Below are positions 1-5,308 of a DNA stretch of 6,806 nucleotides, one piece after another. Position numbers and translations under genes: made by a program. This DNA comes from Candidatus Aenigmatarchaeota archaeon (GTDB lineage Archaea > Aenigmatarchaeota > Aenigmatarchaeia > JACPZZ01), in contig JACOVS010000033.1 of the NCBI GenBank assembly GCA_016177205.1, positions 1 to 6,806 on the forward strand, written 5' to 3'. Every line of letters begins with the position of its first letter. Position 1 is the stretch's first letter. Under the pieces are notes generated by a model. It did not search any database. It was not told the DNA's origin and worked only from the letters and a program-made list of their open reading frames with translations.

Positions 1-392
1 ACGCTGTCCGGGTCGCTGTAAGACGCTTCAAGATAATAAGATCCTGTTTCGCCCGGCGCTGTCACAGTCTGTTCTGTCAGCGCATCCGAACTGTTGGACT
101 TGAAAACTCCATGCGCGCTAGCGTTGATTGTATAATTTCTCTTTACCGTGCCTGTTGAATTGTCGTAAATTGTTATGTTTACACTTGCGTTTGCGACAGG
201 CTGGTACGATGTGTCATTGGCTGTCAGGTTCGATTGGTAGACAGAGCCGAAAAGCACGACCTGTTCGCTGGCGGAGTACACCGGTTTTTCCAGCGTCAGG
301 CTTATCTTAGTTATATATGACGCGCCGGCAAAGCTCGGAACGAGTAAGAGAACGAGTACGACAATTTCCAATCCTAGTCTGGGATGTGTCAT
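1..392 (-). CDS. Secreted or membrane-anchored surface protein with Ig-like fold, N-terminal part
   Basis: This reading frame starts at ATG 392-390 and stays open to the left edge, giving 130 residues of a longer protein. Residues 1-24 look like a signal peptide or membrane anchor: His and Arg near the start, then a hydrophobic run (IVVLVLLLV) ending in Pro-Ser-Phe-Ala-Gly-Ala, a plausible cleavage site. The rest is beta-rich, with KPVYSASEQVVLFGSV, then PVANASVNITIYD, then a Gly-Ser-Tyr-Tyr-Leu-Glu-Ala strand. That order is typical of MG2-like or Ig-like repeats in archaeal surface proteins. Eight N-x-S/T sequons fall between residues 55 and 102, which suggests heavy N-glycosylation outside the cell. 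It is transcribed divergently from the riboflavin genes. The exact family and any C-terminal anchor lie outside the window. The start is likely but not certain; a TTG at 371 is an alternative. Confidence 0.75.
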   Translation of the reverse strand, partial: MTHPRLGLEIVVLVLLLVPSFAGASYITKISLTLEKPVYSASEQVVLFGSVYQSNLTANDTSYQPVANASVNITIYDNSTGTVKRNYTINASAHGVFKSNSSDALTEQTVTAPGETGSYYLEASYSDPDS

Positions 393-400
393 TGAAGCCT

Positions 401-434
401 GGTATTTATAATACCTTTCCAGGGCTTAAAAATT
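401..434. promoter_or_regulatory. Divergent promoter region of surface-protein gene and rbkR, with a 15-bp palindrome
   Basis: TTAAAAATT at 426-434 is centred 24 bp before the rbkR ATG, which fits a TATA box for a leaderless or nearly leaderless mRNA. GGTATTTATAATACC at 401-415 is a palindrome with 6-bp arms and a 3-bp centre. It also holds a TATAAATA element on the minus strand. The palindrome could be the autoregulatory operator of RbkR or part of the promoter of the surface-protein gene. Assignment is inference from position and symmetry only. Confidence 0.45.
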
Positions 435-453
435 AGCGCCCCTGATAATAATC

Positions 454-1110
454 ATGGAAAATCTGATCTACAGCCTTGTGAAAAAGGGCGCGCACGAAAA
501 ATTTGTCCGGACCAACACTGTTGAGCTGGCTTCCGAATGCGGAATGTCGCAGCAGACCGCGTCGCGAAAACTCATAGAGCTTGAGAACAACAAACTGATC
601 GAAAGGAAGATTGACAGGCACGGGCAATCCGTCAGGTTAACGCAGAAGGCCCTGGAAGGGCTGAGGGATGTGTACAGAAACCTGCGGCCTGTTTTCGAAA
701 CCGCGGCAAAAAAAATTACCATAGAAGGAAAGGTTTTTTCGGGCCTGGGCGAGGGCGGCTATTACGTCGGCATGCCCGGGTACAAAAAACAGTTTATACA
801 AAAGCTGGGGTTTGACCCGTATCCCGGCACTTTGAACGTTAAACTGGAAACGGAACGCGACATCGAGGCGAAGGCACAGATAGAAAGTTTGCCAGCGGTG
901 CGGATAGAAGGATTCAGCGACGCAAAAAGAACATACGGAGGCGCCAACTGCTACAACGCCACGGTCAACGGCGTTGATGCGGCCGTCCTGGTTATCGAAC
1001 GGACGCACCATCCAGCCGACGTTGTGGAGGTGATTTCTTCCCATTTTTTGCGAAAGAGGCTCAGGCTCAATGACGGCTCGACAGTGAGGATACTACTTAA
1101 AAACGAGTAA
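454..1110 (+). CDS. rbkR: RbkR: winged-helix regulator fused to CTP-dependent riboflavin kinase
   Basis: This 218-residue protein has two parts. Residues about 1-70 form a winged helix-turn-helix of MarR/Lrp type (VELASECGMSQQTASRKLIE is the HTH). Residues about 88-217 are the archaeal riboflavin kinase, which uses CTP rather than ATP to make FMN. Family motifs seen are SGLGEGGYYV (96-105), the Gln-Phe and KLGFDPYPGTLNVKL run (117-131), YGGANCYNA (161-169) and RTHHPADVVEVIS (183-195). In the characterised RbkR family the fused regulator senses flavin status and controls riboflavin genes including its own. Here it heads a same-strand block with ribC, ribH and ribA, 25 bp ahead of ribC, which fits that role. 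Length is usual for the fused form. ATG 454 is chosen because the HTH begins soon after it and the promoter box lies 24 bp upstream. Confidence 0.93.
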   Translation: MENLIYSLVKKGAHEKFVRTNTVELASECGMSQQTASRKLIELENNKLIERKIDRHGQSVRLTQKALEGLRDVYRNLRPVFETAAKKITIEGKVFSGLGEGGYYVGMPGYKKQFIQKLGFDPYPGTLNVKLETERDIEAKAQIESLPAVRIEGFSDAKRTYGGANCYNATVNGVDAAVLVIERTHHPADVVEVISSHFLRKRLRLNDGSTVRILLKNE

Positions 1111-1119
1111 TAAGCTATT

Positions 1120-1133
1120 TATTGGTAACAATA
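1120..1133. promoter_or_regulatory. Palindrome between rbkR and ribC, candidate operator
   Basis: TATTG-GTAA-CAATA has perfect 5-bp arms and ends two bases before the ribC start codon. Its place in a riboflavin gene block, just after the gene for a fused flavin regulator, makes it a candidate RbkR site. It shares little beyond AT-richness with the palindrome at 401-415, so a common operator is not established. Confidence 0.3.
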
Positions 1134-1135
1134 CA

Positions 1136-1615
1136 ATGGATTCTGTGACCTACAGGATAGGCGTTGTTGACACTACGTTTGCGCGCGTTGACATGGGTTA
1201 TTTCGCGGTTGAAGAGCTAAAGAAATGCAACGATGTCGGGATAACGCGCGTCACTGTGCCCGGAATGAAAGACCTTGCCGTTGCGTGCAAAAAACTTCTT
1301 GACGGCGGATGCGACATTTGTCTTGCGATTGCCATGGTTGGTCCGCACAGGCTTGATGAAACATGCGCGCACGAGGCCAACATCGGAATAATGAACGCGC
1401 AGCTGATGGCGAACAAGCACATACTAAGCGTTTTCGTTCACGAAGTCGAGACGAACGATGAAAAGGAACTTTACGATATTTGCGTAGACCGTGTTACGAA
1501 GCACGCGCGCAACGCCTACTTGCTTGTCGCAAAGCCCGAAGAACTGACAAAGAACGCGGGCACGGGAAAAAGGCAGGGCCGCCAGGACGCCGGGCCCATC
1601 GAGGTTAAAAAATGA
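1136..1615 (+). CDS. ribC: Riboflavin synthase, archaeal type
   Basis: The protein of 159 residues is the archaeal riboflavin synthase, which converts two molecules of 6,7-dimethyl-8-ribityllumazine to riboflavin and the pyrimidine precursor. It is a paralogue of lumazine synthase and unrelated to the bacterial RibE enzyme. Diagnostic stretches are GVVDTTFARVDM (9-20), TVPGMKDLAVACKKLL (40-55), AHEANIGIMNAQLMANKHI (78-96), the FVHE segment (100-103) and the C-terminal GKRQGRQDAGP (144-154). Length matches the family, close to 155 residues. The last four bases overlap the ribH start (ATGA), which points to translational coupling. No clear Shine-Dalgarno precedes the ATG. The 25-bp gap after rbkR could hold a separate weak promoter, so it may be cotranscribed with rbkR or have its own start. 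Confidence 0.94.
   Translation: MDSVTYRIGVVDTTFARVDMGYFAVEELKKCNDVGITRVTVPGMKDLAVACKKLLDGGCDICLAIAMVGPHRLDETCAHEANIGIMNAQLMANKHILSVFVHEVETNDEKELYDICVDRVTKHARNAYLLVAKPEELTKNAGTGKRQGRQDAGPIEVKK
1601..1605 (+). promoter_or_regulatory. Shine-Dalgarno for ribH
   Basis: GAGGT lies inside the ribC coding end, six bases before the ribH ATG at 1612. It fixes the overlapping ATG as the start and shows that internal genes here use Shine-Dalgarno initiation, while first genes look leaderless. Confidence 0.6.
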
Positions 1616-2022
1616 ACGTTGGAATGGTGACCGGGGAATTTAACAGCGAAATAACCTCTGTGATGGAAGCCCACGCGATTAAAAAAGCCGGGAAACTGGG
1701 AATCAATGTTGTAAAAGCCGTAAAAGTTCCCGGCTCTTTCGACATGCCTATAATGGTCAAGAAACTCCTTGAGAGAAACGACATCGATGCCGTGATCGCA
1801 TTGGGCGCGATAATCAAGGGCGGTACGAAGCACGACGAGGTCATAGGCTTTGCAATTGCGGCAAAATTAGCCGACCTTTCAACAGAATTCAACAAACCTG
1901 TGGCGTTGGGAATAATAGGACCGGGCGCAACATGGGAGCAGGCCGAGGAGCGGGCGGAAGAATACGCCGAGCGTGCTTTGATAGCCGCGATAAAACTGGT
2001 GGAAGAAATTGAAAACCTGTAG
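1612..2022 (+). CDS. ribH: 6,7-dimethyl-8-ribityllumazine synthase
   Basis: Lumazine synthase (136 residues) condenses the ribitylaminopyrimidine with 3,4-dihydroxy-2-butanone 4-phosphate, the penultimate step to riboflavin. Family motifs are visible: the N-terminal EFNSEIT substrate loop (9-15), VPGSFDMPIMVKKLL (39-53), ALGAIIKGGTKHDEV (63-77) with the expected catalytic His at 74, and KPVALGIIGPG (95-105), where the phosphate-binding stretch normally lies. Length agrees with archaeal enzymes of about 140 residues, which usually form capsid-like or pentameric shells. It overlaps ribC by four bases and ends six bases before ribA, so the three are very likely one transcript. ribC and ribH are ancient paralogues lying side by side, each keeping its own diagnostic motifs, so there is no sign that one replaces the other. 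Confidence 0.95.
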   Translation: MNVGMVTGEFNSEITSVMEAHAIKKAGKLGINVVKAVKVPGSFDMPIMVKKLLERNDIDAVIALGAIIKGGTKHDEVIGFAIAAKLADLSTEFNKPVALGIIGPGATWEQAEERAEEYAERALIAAIKLVEEIENL

Positions 2023-2028
2023 GAACAA

Positions 2029-2604
2029 ATGATTGTTATGATAGAGCTGGTTGCAAACGCCTCGCTCCCCACAAAATACGGCAAATTCGCAATACACGGA
2101 TTCAGGGAGGGCGGCAAGGAGCACGTGGCGCTTGTAAGCGGGGATGTGAAGGATAAAAGAGCCTTGGTCAGGATTCATTCCAAATGCCTCACAGGCGACA
2201 CGTTCAACTCCATGAGATGCGATTGCAACGCCCAGTTAAGGAAATCGCTGGAGCTTATAGGCTCGAATGCGGGCGTTCTGATATACCTGGACCAGGAGGG
2301 CAGGGGCATAGGCCTGTTGAACAAGCTAAGGGCGTACGAGCTGCAGGACAAGGGTATGGATATTGCGGAAACGAACGAACACCTGGGATTCGGCTATGAT
2401 GAAAGGGATTATTCCGCGGCCGCTGAGATACTCAAATTCTTCGGCCTGACCAAAATAACGCTTCTGACAAACAACCCGGATAAAATGGTTATGTTGGAGA
2501 GGTCCGGCATAGACGTGGAAAGAAGGCCGCTGGTAACGCAACCAAACGAGCACAACTCGCGGTACATGGAAACCAAGCGCACGAAAGCGGGCCACCTACT
2601 TTAA
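2029..2604 (+). CDS. ribA: GTP cyclohydrolase II
   Basis: This enzyme of 191 residues opens the imidazole ring of GTP, releasing formate and pyrophosphate to give the first riboflavin intermediate. The zinc site is complete: Cys53 in HSKCLTGD, and Cys64 and Cys66 in MRCDC. The GTP and active-site regions are present: YLDQEGRGIGLLNKLRAY (86-103), Asp124-Glu125-Arg126 (the Arg aligns with the catalytic Arg of the E. coli enzyme) and LLTNNPDKM (145-153). It resembles the stand-alone bacterial form in length and has no fused DHBP synthase domain. Most archaea use the unrelated GTP cyclohydrolase III (ArfA) instead, so a RibA here is notable and could reflect transfer from bacteria. ATG 2029 follows AGGAAC closely; ATG 2038 is an alternative start. 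The last nine bases overlap the convergent ACT-domain gene. Confidence 0.95.
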   Translation: MIVMIELVANASLPTKYGKFAIHGFREGGKEHVALVSGDVKDKRALVRIHSKCLTGDTFNSMRCDCNAQLRKSLELIGSNAGVLIYLDQEGRGIGLLNKLRAYELQDKGMDIAETNEHLGFGYDERDYSAAAEILKFFGLTKITLLTNNPDKMVMLERSGIDVERRPLVTQPNEHNSRYMETKRTKAGHLL

Positions 2605-3195
2605 AAATTCCTGCAACAGGGAAAAAACCTTTGCGCCGTTTTTTTGGTCCAGAACAATTACCGTGTCCGTGTAGCACGAAATCAATTCCCTGATATTCAC
2701 GCCTTTTGAAGCGAAGAACTGCGTTAAGAACGCAATTACGCCCGGCGTGTGCTCTATCTTTTCAGGGCTGTTTATTATCAGGGCGACAAGGTCTTTGGAG
2801 ATTTTTACATGCTTTGCTTCGGTTATGTCCAGTTTCGTCTGGTCAACAATGTAGACATTATTTTCAGTTATCTCGCTTGCTATCAATCTCGGGATGTTTA
2901 ATTTATTTTCCGATATCACGACAGCTGTCTTGTCCTGGATGCTTATCCTTGATTTTTTTAGAAGCTCCACAACGCGGCTTTCGTCATAGCCGCGAAACTT
3001 GACGGCGTTCCTGCTTTCGCGGGCGATCGCGACTTTAATCGTTTCAACACTGCCGCCGATTTCCTTCTGCATTTTCCTGGCCAGCGCGGAATAATTTACG
3101 ATGCCGGCGGCCAGCATGTTTGAGACAAACGGGTGGTTTTCTATGTACAACCTGACCCTTGCGTGTAGTGTTCTATTTGTAACATTTTTCTTCAT
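2596..3195 (-). CDS. ACT-domain protein, putative regulator of amino acid metabolism
   Basis: The product has 199 residues. The C-terminal part, about 135-199, is an ACT-type small-molecule-binding domain: IEHTPGVIAFLTQFFASKGV (147-166), then NIREL, the ISCYTDTVIVL strand and a final amphipathic helix. The N-terminal part (about 10-70) is basic and helical, with NYSALARKMQKEIG (34-47) looking like a short helix-turn-helix, then a KVAIARE helix. This arrangement resembles the archaeal group described as predicted amino-acid-metabolism regulators with an ACT domain. Ligand and targets are unknown. It is transcribed alone, converging on ribA with a nine-base overlap of coding ends and diverging from the gene at 3250. 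The start ATG at 3195 lies 28 bp from a TATA-like box, consistent with a leaderless mRNA. Confidence 0.75.
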   Translation of the reverse strand: MKKNVTNRTLHARVRLYIENHPFVSNMLAAGIVNYSALARKMQKEIGGSVETIKVAIARESRNAVKFRGYDESRVVELLKKSRISIQDKTAVVISENKLNIPRLIASEITENNVYIVDQTKLDITEAKHVKISKDLVALIINSPEKIEHTPGVIAFLTQFFASKGVNIRELISCYTDTVIVLDQKNGAKVFSLLQEFLK

Positions 3196-3218
3196 AAATG
3201 TAACTTTTATGGGGTCGC

Positions 3219-3227
3219 GTATTTAAG
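3219..3227. promoter_or_regulatory. Shared bidirectional TATA box
   Basis: GTATTTAAG is centred 28 bp from the ACT-gene ATG on the minus strand and 27 bp from the ATG at 3250 on the plus strand. The core TTTAA reads as TATA-like in both directions. Both distances match the spacing between an archaeal TATA box and its transcription start, so both mRNAs would begin at or next to their start codons. Confidence 0.55.
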
Positions 3228-3249
3228 TTTGCCGTTCCAATGGGGTTGT

Positions 3250-3627
3250 ATGATGAAATTTCCATACACCGAAGAATCCCTGAAAGGCAAGGGCTGGGTA
3301 AAAGCCCTGGCTGTCATAAATACGGATACGATGGAGCCTGTGTACGCATGGGGCCCGTACAAGGGATTAGCAACCGGCCATGCGCAACACATGGCAGAAC
3401 CGGGCCTTGACAACAAAAAGGGGGCCTGGACTACGGGCGCATTTTACACCGGTGACGGCCTTCAGTTCGCATTCCTCAGGGAAATCGGCGACTTCGCTTT
3501 TATTGTGGAAGGGGACTCGCCGGAAGCCGGTTACGCTGCCAAGAAAAGGGAAGCGAAAAGCCTGGCTCGCGCAGCCAGGCGTGACCTTAAAATACAGGGC
3601 CTTTTATACGGCCTAGGTATATGCTGA
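3250..3627 (+). CDS. Hypothetical small soluble protein
   Basis: I do not recognise this 125-residue protein. It has no signal peptide or membrane segment. The sequence alternates beta-like strands (KALAVINTD, PVYAWGPYKG, AFYTGDGLQFAFLREIG, DFAFIVEG) and ends in a strongly basic helix rich in Lys, Arg and Ala (about 95-114), then a hydrophobic tail LLYGLGIC. The pattern of a strand pair, a helix, a strand hairpin and a final long helix vaguely recalls small roadblock/longin-type folds, but no motif proves it. Tryptophan and glycine content (Trp17, Trp34, Trp60) suggests a folded domain rather than a spurious frame. ATG 3250 is preferred over the upstream TTG 3229 because the TATA-like box lies 27 bp before it. 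The next gene, ino1, converges with only two bases between stops. Confidence 0.65.
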   Translation: MMKFPYTEESLKGKGWVKALAVINTDTMEPVYAWGPYKGLATGHAQHMAEPGLDNKKGAWTTGAFYTGDGLQFAFLREIGDFAFIVEGDSPEAGYAAKKREAKSLARAARRDLKIQGLLYGLGIC

Positions 3628-3629
3628 AC

Positions 3630-4736
3630 TTACACGATAACCGGCTTTTCAAGCCCGGCCGATACGAACTCTTCCAGCATCGTTCTTGCGACGTCATCCG
3701 GGAATTGCTGGGCAGGATGCTTGCAGAAATAGGCCGACGCGGCTGTCAGGGGGCCGGATATTTTTCTGTCCAGAGCGATCTTGCAGCAGCGTATAGCATC
3801 TATAACGACGCCCGCGGAGTTTGGCGAGTCTTCGACGGATAAACGAAGCTCAAGTTCCAAAGGAATGTCGCCGAAATTGCGGCCCTCGATGCGGATGAAC
3901 GCGATCTTGTTGTCGTTCAACCACGGCACGTAATCGCTGGGCCCTATGTGGATATTATCGTCTTCAAGCCTTTTTGGAATGTTTGATTGCACGGATTCTG
4001 TTTTGGATATTTTCTTGCTTTTTAATCTCGCGCGATCGAGCATATTTTTAAAATCGGCGTTGCCGCCCACATTCAATTGGTACATCCTGTCTATTTTCAC
4101 GCCGCGGTCTTCGAACAGTTTCGCAAGCACACGGTTGACTATCGTCGCTCCCAGTTGGCTCTTTACGTCATCGCCGACTATTGGTAGACCAGCTTTGATG
4201 AACTTGTTGGCCCATTCGCTGTTCGACGCGATGAAAACAGGCATGCAATTGACAAAACCGCATCCTGCGTCAGTAGCGGCCTGTGCGTAAAATTTTGCCG
4301 CCCTTTCCGAGCCGACAGGCATGTAATTAACTAGAATATCGGTCCTGGATTTTTTTAAAATCTCGACAACATCAGCTTCCTTTTCTCCGGATACTATGAA
4401 CGAACTCCTGCCATTCCCTTCCATATGCTCTGCGACGCCGTCCAGGACAGGGCCTTTTTCAACCCTGACGCCGAGGTGCGGAACGTCAGCAAATATCTTG
4501 GTGCAGTTCGGTTCGGCGAAAATCGCCTCGCTTACATCCTTGTTAACCTTTCTCGCGTCGATGTCAAATGCGGCTACGATTTCGATGTCCGATATTTTAT
4601 AGCCGCCCAGCACGTTGTGCATCAATCCCGGCACGGCCCCGTCGTTGTTGCCGACGTTCTTGTAGTATGATAACCCCTGAACCAGCGATGAAGCGCAATT
4701 ACCGACGCCCGCGATTGCGATCCTGACCTTTCCCAT
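3630..4736 (-). CDS. ino1: Inositol-1-phosphate synthase
   Basis: This NAD-dependent enzyme (368 residues) cyclises glucose 6-phosphate to inositol 1-phosphate, the entry to inositol phospholipids such as archaetidylinositol, and in some archaea to the compatible solute di-myo-inositol phosphate. The N-terminal Rossmann fold shows AGVGNCASSLVQG (9-21). The lid and catalytic half has VGDDVKSQLGAT (187-198), LNVGGNADFKNML (221-233), SKKISKTESVQS (240-251) and DSPNSAGVVIDAIRCCKIA (303-321). All are strongly conserved in the short archaeal/actinobacterial type, and length fits it. The gene is transcribed divergently from a PadR-like regulator across a 52-bp gap with a shared promoter, which suggests that regulator may control it. 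The protein appears intact. Which inositol product the cell makes cannot be told from this window. Confidence 0.94.
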   Translation of the reverse strand: MGKVRIAIAGVGNCASSLVQGLSYYKNVGNNDGAVPGLMHNVLGGYKISDIEIVAAFDIDARKVNKDVSEAIFAEPNCTKIFADVPHLGVRVEKGPVLDGVAEHMEGNGRSSFIVSGEKEADVVEILKKSRTDILVNYMPVGSERAAKFYAQAATDAGCGFVNCMPVFIASNSEWANKFIKAGLPIVGDDVKSQLGATIVNRVLAKLFEDRGVKIDRMYQLNVGGNADFKNMLDRARLKSKKISKTESVQSNIPKRLEDDNIHIGPSDYVPWLNDNKIAFIRIEGRNFGDIPLELELRLSVEDSPNSAGVVIDAIRCCKIALDRKISGPLTAASAYFCKHPAQQFPDDVARTMLEEFVSAGLEKPVIV

Positions 4737-4741
4737 GTATC

Positions 4742-4788
4742 ATAGTTGTTCTTGCACGTATTTAACTATTTTATGGCGGTATAATAGT
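4742..4788. promoter_or_regulatory. Shared ino1/PadR promoter with three ATAGT half-sites
   Basis: GTATTTAAC (4758-4766) is centred 26 bp from the ino1 ATG (minus) and 27 bp from the regulator ATG (plus), a likely TATA box for both. Around it are ATAGTT at 4742-4747, the inverted copy AACTATT at 4764-4770 and AATAGT at 4783-4788. The half-sites alternate in direction, about 20-22 bp apart, so about two helical turns. They overlap or flank the box and could bind the PadR-like protein. The site assignment is inference. Confidence 0.5.
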
Positions 4789-5094
4789 ATGAGACCGTCG
4801 GAAAGGCTGCGAAAATCCCTTACTGTGGACAACCTGTGGCAGCACGTGTTGAAGAATCTTAGGACGCCACGATACGCCTACGACCTTACCAGGCGATTGA
4901 AGGGCTTAAAAGCGAACATGGTAACGGTCTATTCTGTTCTATACAAACTGGAAACGGGCGGCTATATAAAAAAGGCGTTTTCCGGCAAGGGGGGCGGCCC
5001 GGCCAGGAAGTATTACGTCGCGACCAACAGGGGTGTGAAAGAGCTGGCGCTTGGGAAGAAAATTTTGCGTAAGCACCTGAAAGAGCTGCGTTAA
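4789..5094 (+). CDS. PadR-family transcriptional regulator
   Basis: This 101-residue winged-helix protein has the PadR arrangement: a first helix (about 10-24), TPRYAYDLTRRLKGL (26-40), the recognition region VTVYSVLYKLETGGYI (45-60) and the wing GGGPARKYYVATNRGVKEL (68-86). It lacks the long C-terminal dimerisation helices of classical PadR and ends soon after the wing in a basic helix, so it belongs to the short DNA-binding-domain-only group common in archaea. The frame stays open upstream to ATG 4735, but that would make an extension encoded by the promoter region. ATG 4789 fits both the family start and the TATA-like box 27 bp upstream. The divergent neighbour ino1 is the most likely target. 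Its stop shares the palindrome TTAA with the stop of the convergent rpoN gene. Confidence 0.82.
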   Translation: MRPSERLRKSLTVDNLWQHVLKNLRTPRYAYDLTRRLKGLKANMVTVYSVLYKLETGGYIKKAFSGKGGGPARKYYVATNRGVKELALGKKILRKHLKELR

Positions 5095-5286
5095 CGTTTG
5101 AAACGCGCGATGTCTTTGATCATATCAACGTGCGACATGAACATGGCCCTGCAGCAATATCTTTCTAGGCCCAAATCGTCAAGCACTTTCGCGATTTTTT
5201 CGCCGCTCTTGACGCGCTCGCTGTATTTTTCCCACAAATGGCCCACGGGCTTTCCGCAGCTAAAGGCAGCGGATTGGTATCATCAT
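5091..5286 (-). CDS. rpoN: RNA polymerase subunit N (Rpb10), split by a +1 frameshift
   Basis: This encodes the small zinc-binding RNA polymerase subunit Rpb10/RpoN, needed for polymerase assembly. Translation from ATG 5286 (or 5283) gives MMIPIRC, then CTT and the stop TAG (5262-5260). Reading one base on, the frame continues as SCGKPVGHLWEKY through LDDLGLERYCCRAMFMSHVD to TAA 5093-5091. Joined, the protein has 64 residues with the complete zinc site: Cys7, Cys10, Cys44 and Cys45. The expected sequence TGC TTT AGC TGC has one extra C (5265), making TGC CTT TAG C. Neither frame alone gives the conserved protein: the second frame has a TGA and no start before the shift. A strong Shine-Dalgarno (GAGGAGG, 5301-5295) precedes ATG 5286, and rpsJ lies 22 bp upstream. 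It is either recoded by a +1 shift or a single-base sequence error; a pseudogene is unlikely unless another copy exists. Confidence 0.85.
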
Positions 5287-5308
5287 TGTCCTTCCCTCCT
5301 CAACTCAA

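Noticed and set aside
393..453. FMN (RFN) riboswitch upstream of the riboflavin genes
   Set aside because: Only 61 bp lie upstream, without the conserved RFN helices, and regulation by RbkR is expected.
637..1044. Long minus-strand frame inside rbkR
   Set aside because: It lies wholly within a well-supported plus-strand gene and has no recognisable domain. It is a shadow frame.
1605..2117. 170-residue minus-strand frame across ribH
   Set aside because: It is a Ser/Ile-rich low-complexity antisense translation of ribH and its neighbour, without a plausible start region.
3229..3249. TTG start for the hypothetical protein
   Set aside because: It lies almost on the TATA-like box and before the expected transcript start. 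ATG 3250 has the right spacing.
4735..4788. Extended PadR start at ATG 4735
   Set aside because: It would add 18 residues encoded by the promoter region and overlap the ino1 start. ATG 4789 fits the family and the TATA-like box.
5260..5262. Readthrough of the TAG in rpoN as pyrrolysine
   Set aside because: The conserved Rpb10 sequence continues in the +1 frame. In the original frame the downstream codons give an unrelated sequence ending at a TGA.
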